Assembly (NCBI RefSeq): GCF_003330765.1
Contig: NZ_CP024903.1
Span: 806,001 to 870,000 of the forward strand
Reading direction: 5' to 3'
Length of the DNA stretch: 64,000 bases
Origin: Burkholderia pyrrocinia
GTDB taxonomy: Bacteria > Pseudomonadota > Gammaproteobacteria > Burkholderiales > Burkholderiaceae
Both the position numbers and the translations under genes were made by a program. Of the stretch, positions 17,181-24,805 are shown piece by piece (positions within the stretch are counted from its first letter, which is position 1; each line of letters opens with the position of its first letter). Under the pieces are notes generated by a model that had not been told where the DNA came from, did not search any database, and saw nothing but the letters and a program-made list of their open reading frames with translations.

Positions 17181-17213
17181 GCTCATTCCGTCCACGCCGT
17201 TTTGGAGTCGACC

Positions 17214-17537
17214 ATGAAGAAGCTTCTGATTGCAGCAGCAGTTCTGGCCGTTTCGGGTGCAGCGTTCGCAGCCAGCGGCACGGTGTCGAGCAGCACCTCG
17301 ACGAGTGGCGGTTCGACGATGGCGGGGGTTGCCGGGTTCGGCCATTTCTCCGCGACCGATTCCGGCGCAGCGCTCGGCGCAGCCGGCGCAATGGCCGGCG
17401 GCGGCAGCAGCGGTTCGATCTCGTACACGAACCACACGCAATCGTCGTCGGTCGGCGGCTTCGGCTTCGGCGGCGCACAGGCTGGCGGTAACAGCGGTGC
17501 GAACGCCGGCTCGATCGGCTGGACGATTCACCACTAA
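17214..17537 (+). CDS. Small exported Gly/Ser-rich protein (cluster protein 1)
   Basis: This 107-residue protein has a classic signal peptide (MKKLLIAAAVLAVSGAAFA, cleaved before ASG). The mature part of 88 residues has no cysteine and is made almost entirely of Gly, Ser, Ala and Thr, with the segments GSISYTNHTQSSSVGGFGFG and NSGANAGSIGWTIHH. GGAG lies eight bases before the ATG at 17214. It is first of five consecutive exported-protein genes and shares its composition with the second. I recognise no family. A surface-fibre, matrix or amyloid-like role is possible from composition alone. Confidence 0.85.
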   Translation: MKKLLIAAAVLAVSGAAFAASGTVSSSTSTSGGSTMAGVAGFGHFSATDSGAALGAAGAMAGGGSSGSISYTNHTQSSSVGGFGFGGAQAGGNSGANAGSIGWTIHH

Positions 17538-17648
17538 GCCGCGGCGCGTAGCGTTCGTCATTGGCTGGCGGTACGGGGGCCGGGTCTCGCTCCGCAAGAA
17601 CGGGCCCGGTTCCTGGACTGCCGAACTTCCTCACAGCAAGGAATTGCT

Positions 17649-18239
17649 ATGAAAGCCAAAGTAATTTTAGCGACAGCGCTCACCGTCCTATCGTCGGCCG
17701 TACTGGCCGCCGGTTCGTTCACCACCAACCAGACGCAATCCGTGGCAGCGGGTGTATCCGGTTCGGCGCTGGTCGGCTCCGGCAGCTATACGAGCAATTC
17801 GACTTCGACGGCGGGCGCGAACGCGGGAAGTACCGTGACACCTGCTGGTTCCTCCGGCACGGCATCCGCCTTTCACAACTCGACTTCGACGGCCAGCGGT
17901 TCGGGCTTGAACGGGGGCGCGTTTGCGGCAGGCGGCGGTATCGGTGCCGCAGGCTCGTACGGTGGAAACAGCAGCACGAACGAGAACGCGAATGCGCTTT
18001 CGGGAGGGGTGACCGCCACGATCGTACTCGGCGCGAACCACTACACGGCCTCGGGCGGGAACGACCAGGGCGTTGCCAACGCGGGTGCTGCCGGGCTGAC
18101 TGGCAGTGGCGGTTCAGGCGCGATCGCGGGTTCGAATCACTACAACTCGTCGACCGTGTGGAGTACCGGTCCGGCCGGCTCGCCGTCCGCAGCGGGCGGA
18201 AGCCAGGGCAGTTCGAGCGCGACCGGGAGCAGTCATTAG
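17649..18239 (+). CDS. Exported Ser/Gly/Asn-rich low-complexity protein (cluster protein 2)
   Basis: This 196-residue protein has a signal peptide (MKAKVILATALTVLSSAVLA) and a mature part dominated by Ser, Gly, Ala, Thr and Asn without cysteine. Imperfect internal repeats are visible: SNSTSTAGANAGS against HNSTSTASGSGLN, and LGANHYTASG against AGSNHYNSST. Such Asn/Ser/Gly spacing resembles functional amyloids or adhesin passenger sequence, but no known family signature such as curlin repeats is present. AAGGA lies upstream of the ATG. The gap to the first gene is 111 bases. Confidence 0.85.
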   Translation: MKAKVILATALTVLSSAVLAAGSFTTNQTQSVAAGVSGSALVGSGSYTSNSTSTAGANAGSTVTPAGSSGTASAFHNSTSTASGSGLNGGAFAAGGGIGAAGSYGGNSSTNENANALSGGVTATIVLGANHYTASGGNDQGVANAGAAGLTGSGGSGAIAGSNHYNSSTVWSTGPAGSPSAAGGSQGSSSATGSSH

Positions 18240-18313
18240 TCTGGTGTGGGGGGGGCCAGTTTCTCAGCGATGCTGGTCTCTTTTCCCGCGCTGTTGTCAC
18301 GTAAGGAGTTGGC

Positions 18314-18595
18314 ATGAAGCAGAAACTGATTGCCGCCGCTCTGATGCTCGCGTCTCTGACGGCGTATGGCGCTGACCGTGCTGCCGAGGATGTGCAATCG
18401 AATTTGCAGACGTCAAACAACCCTGACCAGACGACCAAACCGTCAGAACAACAAACGCTTTCGTCGGGCAGTGCCATCGGCGGACCAGACGCCCAGCAGT
18501 GGCAGGGCATGTCGGCCGGCTCGTGGTCCCAGCTGGGCAGCGGCTGGAAGCAGTTCGGGGAAGCAGGCAAAGCTGAAGGAATTCAGGGGAATTAG
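18314..18595 (+). CDS. Small exported hydrophilic protein (cluster protein 3)
   Basis: This 93-residue protein has a signal peptide (MKQKLIAAALMLASLTAYG, cleaved before ADR) and a mature part of about 74 residues rich in Gln, Ser, Gly and Asn (NLQTSNNPDQTTKPSEQQTL). The end holds an aromatic-bearing repeat-like stretch (QWQGMSAGSWSQLGSGWKQF). AAGGAG precedes the ATG. No family is recognised. Its size and place between larger exported proteins suggest an accessory or chaperone-like component, which is inference. Confidence 0.82.
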   Translation: MKQKLIAAALMLASLTAYGADRAAEDVQSNLQTSNNPDQTTKPSEQQTLSSGSAIGGPDAQQWQGMSAGSWSQLGSGWKQFGEAGKAEGIQGN

Positions 18596-18639
18596 TACGG
18601 TTGCCTGGGTGGGAGGTCAAACCTCGTCCGGAGAGTGAA

Positions 18640-20301
18640 ATGAACAGCAACAAGATCAAGGTGGCATGTGCGGCGATGTTCGCGATGACCGCGATCGGTG
18701 CCCACGCGCAAACCGCCGATTCGACTTCGAGCGCGCAGTCCTCGACGTCGTCGACGGCCATCAGCCAGGGCGGCGGCTCGAGCATGAACACGAACACCAC
18801 GAGCTCGCGCGGCGGCAACGCCGCCAGCAGCAGCGGGGTTCGCGGCAGCGGCAATTCGAGCGTGAATGTGAACCTGACGATGCCGTCCAGCACCAGCGGC
18901 GGATCGAACGTGACGCCGCAGAGTGTGAGCGCGCTCCAGTCGCCCGGCTCGCCCGGTACCAACCCGTACAACACCCAGGCGTCGGAAAACGTCAACTACT
19001 CGGGTACCCAGACGATCAAGACCAACCCGGCGATCCAGGCGCCCGGCCTCACGACCACGCTGTCCGACACCTGCATGGGGTCGGTGAGCGTCGGCGTGTC
19101 GTTCCCGGGGTTCGGCGCGACGGGCGGCACGACGCTGGTCGACCAGGCGTGCGTGCGTCGTCTCGATGCGCGTGAATTCCGTGCGATGGGCCTGACGGAC
19201 GTGGCGCTCGCGCTGCTCTGCCAGAGCGACGCGAATCGGCGCGCGGTGGAAGCGACCGGGCACCTGTGCCCGGGTACGACCGCGCCGCTCGCGCGTTCGA
19301 ACGTGGCGCCGAGCGTCGAAGCGACCGTCGCGGACGACGTGAAGTATCGCGATCCGATCGTACGCAACCGTATGGGCCTGCCGCCGATGGACGCAGCCGC
19401 ACCGGCACCCGCGCAAACCCGCCCGGTGGCGACGACCGCGGTGCAGGCGGCGCCCATCCCGGTGCCGGTGCCCGTGCCGGCGATCGCCGCACCGACCGTC
19501 GTCAGCAAGGCGCCGGGCGCAGCGCAGGCGGCTGCCGCGAAGGCCTCGCAAGCGGCTGCCGTCGTGCCCGCCGCTGCCGCCGCACCGGTTGCCGCGACTG
19601 CGCCGGCGGTTGCCGCCGCACCCGCTGCCGTACCGGCCGCGATGAGCGCGGTGCCCGCCGCGGCCATCGTCGCCGTGCCGGCCGTCGCCGACAAGGCGCC
19701 GGAGCCCGCACCGGCCGTCGCCGACAAGGCGCCGGAGCCCGCGCCGGCCGTCGCCGACAAGGCACCGGAGCCCGCACCGGCGGTCGCCGACAAGGCGCCC
19801 GAGCCCGTGCAGGCCGTCGCCGACAAGGCGCCGGAGCCGATGCCGGCCGCGACCGACAACGCAGCGCAGGCCGCTGCCGCGCCGGCTGCCGACACGACGC
19901 CGGCCGCCGCCGTCGTCGCGGCGCCCGCAGCCGATGCGAAGGCGGCGGACAGCGCGCAAGCCGCGCCGGCCGCAACCGACGCCGCGCCGCAGGCAGCGGA
20001 CGCTGCGATGCCCGCACCGGCAGCCGATGCAAAGGCCGCCGAGCCGGCTCCGCAGGCAGCCGCCGAAGCGCCCGCGCCGGAAGCCGCGCAGCCTGCCGCA
20101 GCCGCGGCCGACATGCCGGCTGCCGACGCGAAGGTGCCGGACGCGGTCGAATCCGCGGCCGCGCCTGCGCCGTCCGCCGACATGTCGACGTTGTCCGATC
20201 CGGCGCAGGGACTGTCGCCGGCCACGGTCGACCAGCAGGCCGCACCGGCTGCACCGATCGCGCCGGCTCCGGCTGTCATCTCGACGAGCACGTCGTCGTA
20301 A
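18640..20301 (+). CDS. Exported Ala/Pro-rich protein with tandem repeats (cluster protein 4)
   Basis: This 553-residue protein starts at ATG 18640 (GGAGAG upstream) with a signal peptide ending AHA-QTA near residue 24. Three parts follow. Residues 25-140 are Ser/Asn/Thr/Gly-rich, like cluster protein 2. Residues about 145-215 are a compact part with four cysteines (SDTCMGSVSVGVSFPGFGA, VDQACVRRLDAREF, ALLCQSDANR, GHLCPGT). Residues 240-553 are an Ala/Pro/Asp/Lys tail, including five copies of AVADKAPEPAP. The tail would be extended and may span the cell wall or envelope. No known domain is recognised. Confidence 0.85.
   Translation: MNSNKIKVACAAMFAMTAIGAHAQTADSTSSAQSSTSSTAISQGGGSSMNTNTTSSRGGNAASSSGVRGSGNSSVNVNLTMPSSTSGGSNVTPQSVSALQSPGSPGTNPYNTQASENVNYSGTQTIKTNPAIQAPGLTTTLSDTCMGSVSVGVSFPGFGATGGTTLVDQACVRRLDAREFRAMGLTDVALALLCQSDANRRAVEATGHLCPGTTAPLARSNVAPSVEATVADDVKYRDPIVRNRMGLPPMDAAAPAPAQTRPVATTAVQAAPIPVPVPVPAIAAPTVVSKAPGAAQAAAAKASQAAAVVPAAAAAPVAATAPAVAAAPAAVPAAMSAVPAAAIVAVPAVADKAPEPAPAVADKAPEPAPAVADKAPEPAPAVADKAPEPVQAVADKAPEPMPAATDNAAQAAAAPAADTTPAAAVVAAPAADAKAADSAQAAPAATDAAPQAADAAMPAPAADAKAAEPAPQAAAEAPAPEAAQPAAAAADMPAADAKVPDAVESAAAPAPSADMSTLSDPAQGLSPATVDQQAAPAAPIAPAPAVISTSTSS
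19681..19845 (+). repeat. Five tandem 33-bp repeats inside the Ala/Pro-rich gene
   Basis: Units start at 19681, 19714, 19747, 19780 and 19813. Each encodes AVADKAPEPAP with drift in the last two (VQ and MP in place of AP). The first three differ by only one or two third-position bases, indicating recent duplication, so copy number may vary between strains. Confidence 0.9.
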
Positions 20302-20303
20302 GC

Positions 20304-20339
20304 GCACGGGTCCGTCTCCCGTGCGACCGGAACGCCGGT
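20304..20339 (+). terminator. Two adjacent hairpins after cluster gene 4
   Basis: GCACGGG-tccgtct-CCCGTGC (20304-20324) is followed directly by ACCGG-aacg-CCGGT (20326-20339). Both are perfect, but no T-tract follows. They may be partial terminators or mRNA 3'-end stabilisers that lower expression of the next gene. Confidence 0.4.
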
Positions 20340-20457
20340 TGCACGGGGGGGCGTGGGACCCGATGCCAGACGGTCGTGTCCTGTTTGACGGGTGTTGATC
20401 CCATCCCCGAGGTCAACACTTCTTTTTGCCTGACGAGGATGCAAGGAGGCCTCAATC

Positions 20458-21042
20458 ATGAGGATCTTTTTGGTCGCTTTGCTGCTGGTCAGCGTGCAAG
20501 CCGCCGCGCAGTCGGTTTTCCAGAATCCCGCGGTCTTTGTCATCCTGAGCGAACAGAACCTCGCGAACGCCGCGAGCGTCCAGCAGGCGCTGGCGACGCT
20601 CGGGCGCCCCGACAACACGGCATGCGCGCCGATGATGATGATCGGCGATCCGCAGATGATCTACATGATGCCCGAGCAAGGTCACGCGCCGTCGTGGCAA
20701 TCGCCGGTGTACGGCCGCGGCGCGCCGTTCGAAGCGCAGAACGGGCCGACGTCGACGGGCAAGACGATCGGCGCGATGCAGCATGCCGAAGACATGCAGA
20801 CGCAGCCGTGGAGCGACGGCAGCGCGATCACGCAGAAGATCGCCGGTGAGTCGAGCCTGTCGGCGGCGGACCGGGTGAACGCGTGGCAGCGCAACGGGCT
20901 CAATTCGATCGAGACGGCCCGCGCGACGGAAGTGACGGTGAACGGCAAGACCTACCGGGCCTATCGCGACGACCTCAACCGGTCCGCGCAGCCGGTCGTC
21001 GAGCCGCAGATCTACACGCAGCGCGTCGTTTTCTGCCGATAA
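20458..21042 (+). CDS. Exported protein of unknown function (cluster protein 5)
   Basis: This 194-residue protein has a short signal peptide (MRIFLVALLLVSVQAAAQ) and very strong AAGGAGG ribosome binding. Unlike its neighbours it has ordinary composition and looks folded: VFVILSEQNLANAASVQQAL, then a Met-rich stretch (APMMMIGDPQMIYMMPEQG) and TEVTVNGKTYRAYRDDLNR. Two cysteines (TACAP and the C-terminal FCR) could pair. No family is recognised. It could be an assembly or anchoring factor for the low-complexity proteins; that is inference from position only. Confidence 0.85.
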   Translation: MRIFLVALLLVSVQAAAQSVFQNPAVFVILSEQNLANAASVQQALATLGRPDNTACAPMMMIGDPQMIYMMPEQGHAPSWQSPVYGRGAPFEAQNGPTSTGKTIGAMQHAEDMQTQPWSDGSAITQKIAGESSLSAADRVNAWQRNGLNSIETARATEVTVNGKTYRAYRDDLNRSAQPVVEPQIYTQRVVFCR

Positions 21043-21154
21043 CGAATCGTCAATCCGGGGACGGGCCGGTGCCGCGCTGCGGGACCACGAGGGTCCGCCA
21101 CACGCCATCCGGCAACGGCCGTCCCGACATATAACCCTACGCGGCGAGGCCATC

Positions 21155-22576
21155 ATGAACTATTGCTGCCAGATCAGGGTGTCAGGCCCACAGGATCTCG
21201 AACGGGATGCGGGCACGGCGCCGTTCGTCGCCGTGCGGCGCAACCATCTCATGCCGTCGCGGCCGCTCGTCTACCTGTCGCAGCAGCACGATGCCGCGCT
21301 CGTTGACTGTCTCGCGTCGCGCGGCTGGGACGTGTGGCGCGCGAAAACCGTTGCGGACGCATTGAATCTCGTCAGGGCGAACCGCCCGCATGCGGGCATC
21401 GTCGATTTCGGCAGCTTCGCGTCGCCCGAGGTCGCGTCGTTCGAGGCGCTGCTGCGCGACCCGCGCGTCGGCTGGGTCGCGCTCGCCGAAGATACGCGGT
21501 TGCGCGACATCACCATCGCGCGCCTGATCCGCCACTGCTGTTTCGACTACGTGCGCAATGCGACGGCCTACACGACGATCGGCTATCTGGTCGGTCATGC
21601 ATACGGGATGCTGAAGCTCGCGGACGGCGACCCGGCCGCGGATGCGGCGCCGCCCGGTGGCACGATGATCGGCTCGTGCGACGCGATGCGCCGGCTGTTC
21701 GCGACGATCAGCAAGGTCGCGAACACCGACGCCACCGTGTTCATCGCCGGTGAATCCGGCACCGGCAAGGAGCTGACGGCGGCGGCGATCCACCAGCAGT
21801 CGATGCGCGCCGACGCGCCGTTCGTCGCCGTGAACTGCGCGGCCATTCCGTCGACGCTGCTGCAGGCCGAACTGTTCGGCCACGAGCGCGGCGCGTTTAC
21901 GGGCGCGCATCAGCGCAAGATCGGCCGCATCGAGGCCGCGCACGGCGGCACGCTGTTTCTCGACGAAATCGGCGACATGCCGTTCGAGAGCCAGGCGAGC
22001 CTGCTGCGGTTCCTGCAGGAAGGCAAGATCGAGCGGCTCGGCGGGCACGCGTCGACTCCGGTGGACGTGCGGATCGTGTCGGCGACCCACGTCGATCTCG
22101 AGGCCGCGATGCAGGCGGGGCGGTTCCGCGCCGACCTGTACTACCGGCTGTGCGTGCTGCGCATCGACGAGCCGCCGCTGCGCGTGCGCGGCCGCGACAT
22201 CATGCTGCTCGCCGACTACGTGTTGCGGCGCTATCGCGGCGACAGTGCGCACCGGATTCGCGGCTTCATGCCGTGCGCGATCGAGGCGATCCACAACTAT
22301 GCGTGGCCCGGCAACGTGCGCGAGCTGATCAACCGGATCCGGTTCGCGATCGTGATGACGAACGGGGCGATGATCTCGGCCGCCGATCTCGAGTTGCAAC
22401 AGTACACGTCGCGACAGCCGCCGACGCTCGCGCAAGCGCGCCGGCAGGCCGAACGGCACGCGATCGAGGAAACGCTGCTGCGCCACCGCCACCAGCATGC
22501 GGACGTCGCGGCGGAACTGGGTATTTCGCGCGCGACGCTGTACCGTCTGATGACCGCGCACGGGCTGCACGGCTGA
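21155..22576 (+). CDS. VpsR-like sigma-54-dependent transcriptional activator
   Basis: This 473-residue NtrC-family protein has an N-terminal domain of about 165 residues. That domain is receiver-like but lacks the canonical phosphorylation motif, and resembles VpsR of Vibrio cholerae. The AAA+ domain has Walker A GESGTGKE (about 200), the sigma-54 contact motif GAFTGA (about 245), Walker B TLFLDEIGD (about 268) and the arginine-finger region ADLYYRL. A Fis-type helix-turn-helix ends it (AAELGISRATLYRLMTAHG). GCGAGG precedes the ATG; M33 (21251) is an alternative start. VpsR relatives control exopolysaccharide and biofilm genes, often with cyclic-di-GMP. Codirectional placement behind five exported-protein genes makes them the natural target. 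Confidence 0.93.
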   Translation: MNYCCQIRVSGPQDLERDAGTAPFVAVRRNHLMPSRPLVYLSQQHDAALVDCLASRGWDVWRAKTVADALNLVRANRPHAGIVDFGSFASPEVASFEALLRDPRVGWVALAEDTRLRDITIARLIRHCCFDYVRNATAYTTIGYLVGHAYGMLKLADGDPAADAAPPGGTMIGSCDAMRRLFATISKVANTDATVFIAGESGTGKELTAAAIHQQSMRADAPFVAVNCAAIPSTLLQAELFGHERGAFTGAHQRKIGRIEAAHGGTLFLDEIGDMPFESQASLLRFLQEGKIERLGGHASTPVDVRIVSATHVDLEAAMQAGRFRADLYYRLCVLRIDEPPLRVRGRDIMLLADYVLRRYRGDSAHRIRGFMPCAIEAIHNYAWPGNVRELINRIRFAIVMTNGAMISAADLELQQYTSRQPPTLAQARRQAERHAIEETLLRHRHQHADVAAELGISRATLYRLMTAHGLHG

Positions 22577-22708
22577 CGCGCCGCGGCGCGCATCCGCTCA
22601 AGACCGTGCGGCGGCGGCCGTTAAAACATGAAATGGCCCGTCCGGACCGCCGGCGCATCGATGCGCGCGCGGCCGGCACGCGGCGCATCACGCTTATCCG
22701 AGGTTATC

Positions 22709-23215
22709 GTGGCAGAGTGCAGTCACTGCGGCAGGACGTTTCTGGTCGGCGGGCGGTCGATCGACGGCCGCCGCTATTGCAGTGCGGCGTGCGCGCACGC
22801 GCATCCGATCGTCGTCGAGGCTGAACGGGTGCCCGACGCGAAGGTCCGGCAGTATGTCGACGACTGGCGATACGGGCCGTGCCCGATCTGCCTGCGCGAA
22901 GGATCTCCGGTCGACGTCCACGCGTCGCATCGCGTCGTGTCGCTGGTGTTCGTCACGCGCTGGGCGACGCGGCGCCACGTGTGCTGCCGCCGCTGCGGCC
23001 GCAAGAAGCAGGCGGTCGCACTGCTCGCGTCGGCCACGCTCGGCTGGTGGGGGCTGCCGTGGGGTGTCGTGCTGACGCCGATCCAGCTCGCGCGCAACGC
23101 GCTCGGGCTGGCCGCGCGCGATCCGGAGGTCGCGACGCAGCAGTTCGAGCAGCTCGTGCGGCGCAAGCTGGCGGCGCGCCGGCTGCAGCGCGCGCGGCAG
23201 GGCGCCGGCGCCTGA
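22709..23215 (+). CDS. Zinc-ribbon protein with one or two membrane segments
   Basis: This 168-residue protein probably starts at GTG 22709, which has CCGAGG nine bases upstream and places CSHCGRTF at the very N-terminus. Three cysteine groups are visible: CSHC...YCSAAC, CPIC, and CCRRCGRKK. They could form two zinc sites. A hydrophobic segment follows (ALLASATLGWWGLPWGVVL), then a basic C-terminal tail. The pattern is similar to conserved bacterial zinc-ribbon membrane proteins of unknown role. An upstream ATG at 22628 would add 27 Arg-rich residues and lacks a ribosome-binding site. Confidence 0.75.
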   Translation: MAECSHCGRTFLVGGRSIDGRRYCSAACAHAHPIVVEAERVPDAKVRQYVDDWRYGPCPICLREGSPVDVHASHRVVSLVFVTRWATRRHVCCRRCGRKKQAVALLASATLGWWGLPWGVVLTPIQLARNALGLAARDPEVATQQFEQLVRRKLAARRLQRARQGAGA

Positions 23216-23242
23216 ACGCGCGCTCCGGCGCGTCGCGCCCGG

Positions 23243-23734
23243 TCAGGCCGGCCGCTCGAAGCCCGACGCGACCCAGCGCTCGGCGCTGGCCTTGTTGAGC
23301 TTGAACCCGGCCGACACCTTCGCTTCGGCCAGCAGCTCGCCGTACGGGTCGAATGCCTTGAGCTGCGCGTACGGCTCGAATTCGTCCGGCACGATGTCGA
23401 GCGTCACCGACACATCCTGTTCGTCCCCGCCCTGGATCGTCACCTCCTTGTGCAGCATCGCGCGCCGCTGCTGCTCGTGCCGCATCAGCACCTCGGTCGC
23501 GGTCTTCACGAGCGTGCGGAACGCGTTCGCGTCCATCGGCTTCGGGTTCTTCTTGTCGCGGCCCATGGTCCACGGCCCGACGAGCGCGGGCTCGGACTCG
23601 CCGTCCTTGATCATCTCGACGGCCCAGCCGTCGTCGTCTTCGTTCTTGATGATGCGGGCCGTCCAGCCGTTGTCGCGCCAGAGGCCGTTTTCGTGGATGG
23701 AGGTGTCGTCGGATTGCAGATCGGATTCGGTCAT
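23243..23734 (-). CDS. Conserved hypothetical acidic cytoplasmic protein
   Basis: This 163-residue soluble protein has an acidic N-terminus (MTESDLQSDDTSIHENGLWR) and the tract GWTARIIKNEDDDGWAVEMI. The middle is helical (FRTLVKTATEVLMRHEQQRR) and the C-terminal half strand-rich (VSVTLDIVPDEFEPYAQL). No signal or membrane segment is present, and I recognise no family. The ATG at 23734 gives a natural hydrophilic start, but no Shine-Dalgarno is evident; an ATG at 23758 would add eight residues. It converges with the zinc-ribbon gene. Confidence 0.75.
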   Translation of the reverse strand: MTESDLQSDDTSIHENGLWRDNGWTARIIKNEDDDGWAVEMIKDGESEPALVGPWTMGRDKKNPKPMDANAFRTLVKTATEVLMRHEQQRRAMLHKEVTIQGGDEQDVSVTLDIVPDEFEPYAQLKAFDPYGELLAEAKVSAGFKLNKASAERWVASGFERPA

Positions 23735-24126
23735 GAGGAAAGCGGGGAGTACGGGCATCCGGAGTACGGGCAGCCGGCAAAAGGGCGGTGGCGCGCGGCC
23801 GGCATCGGCGCATCGCTCGCCGCCGGTGGACCGGCGTGGCATGCAAAGCCGCAATTTTACCTGCTGGCCGGCCGCGTGGCCCGCGCGGCGCGCAACGCTG
23901 GCCGTCCGGCCGATGCCGGCCGCCGGTCGCCAGCCGCTCGAACCGGCGCAAATATCAAACTTGTATTACGTCTCCGACGGCCGATCCATATGCCGTCCGA
24001 TATCCCGCCCGCCCGCGGCTTCATAGAATCGATGTTCGGGATAAAAATAGCCCGAACATCCTTTCAACGCCAAACCGGCCGCGCGCGTTCCGCGCCATGC
24101 GGCCGGCGAACCATCTGGAACTGCGC

Positions 24127-24780
24127 ATGAGGAAATTCAATGTTCGCATCGTCTTCGCGTACGACTGGCCATTGACGCTGGCCGGCATCGAGCAGATCGC
24201 AGGCAGCGGCTGCGCGATCGAGCTGGTCGCGGTGTACCGGAGTACGGCCGAGCTGGTCGCGTCGCTCGGCGGCGTCGACTGCGACATCGTGCTGGTCGAC
24301 TATTCGATCCGAGGCAACGAGCAGATGGACGGCCTCGCGCTGTTCGACTGGCTGCGGCGCACGCGCCCGAACGCCGGGATCGTCGCGCTGGTCGCGAACG
24401 AGAACCCGCTGATCTTCCGGTCGATCCTCGCGATCGGCGGCGTGAGCGTCGTCAGCAAGTTCGACGAAGTCGGCCATATCGTCACGGCGATCCATTCGAG
24501 CTATAGCGGCGGGTGCTACCTGTCGCCGTGCGTCAGGCGCGCGGTCGACGCGTCCGGCGAGCGCGGCGAGGCGCCCGTCAAGCTGACGGCGCGCGAGATC
24601 GAGGTGATTCGCCTGTATCTGTCGGGCGTGCCGATCAAGACGATCGCGCAGCGCCTGAGAAAGGGCAAGCAGACGGTCAGCGCACAGAAGATCAGCGCGA
24701 TGAAGAAGCTCGGCGCGAACAACGACGTCGAGCTGATCCAGCGGGCGGCCGGGCTGGGGCTCGGCACCGGCGCGGCGTGA
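24127..24780 (+). CDS. RcsB/BvgA-like LuxR-type response regulator, orphan
   Basis: This 217-residue regulator has an N-terminal receiver (about 1-125) and a C-terminal LuxR helix-turn-helix (KLTAREIEVIRLYLSGVPIK, GKQTVSAQKISAMKKLGANN) that follows RcsB closely. The phosphoacceptor aspartate is likely in DIVLVDYSIRG, and a lysine is present in VVSKF. The usual acidic pair near the N-terminus is AYDWP rather than DD, so metal binding may be altered. No sensor kinase lies nearby. The ATG at 24127 follows GGAACTGCGC; an ATG at 24097 would add ten residues. Confidence 0.88.
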   Translation: MRKFNVRIVFAYDWPLTLAGIEQIAGSGCAIELVAVYRSTAELVASLGGVDCDIVLVDYSIRGNEQMDGLALFDWLRRTRPNAGIVALVANENPLIFRSILAIGGVSVVSKFDEVGHIVTAIHSSYSGGCYLSPCVRRAVDASGERGEAPVKLTAREIEVIRLYLSGVPIKTIAQRLRKGKQTVSAQKISAMKKLGANNDVELIQRAAGLGLGTGAA

Positions 24781-24805
24781 GCACGCGCGCGCCGTGCCGG
24801 CGCCG

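Larger units (their letters stand above)
15301..17213. other. Gene-poor, partly AT-rich region upstream of the exported-protein cluster
   Basis: About 1.9 kb hold no gene that I can support. GC drops sharply at 15540-15780 and 16790-17200. A short frame from an ATG at 16392 begins MKTISSSLIGAYLTHLWG, with GGGGAAACG upstream, but degenerates into arginine-rich sequence. Neighbouring frames continue plausible residues (EVGKIGVLLAARC), so it may be a decayed gene. The sigma-54 site at 16289 and the hairpin at 17151 are listed separately. Confidence 0.5.
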
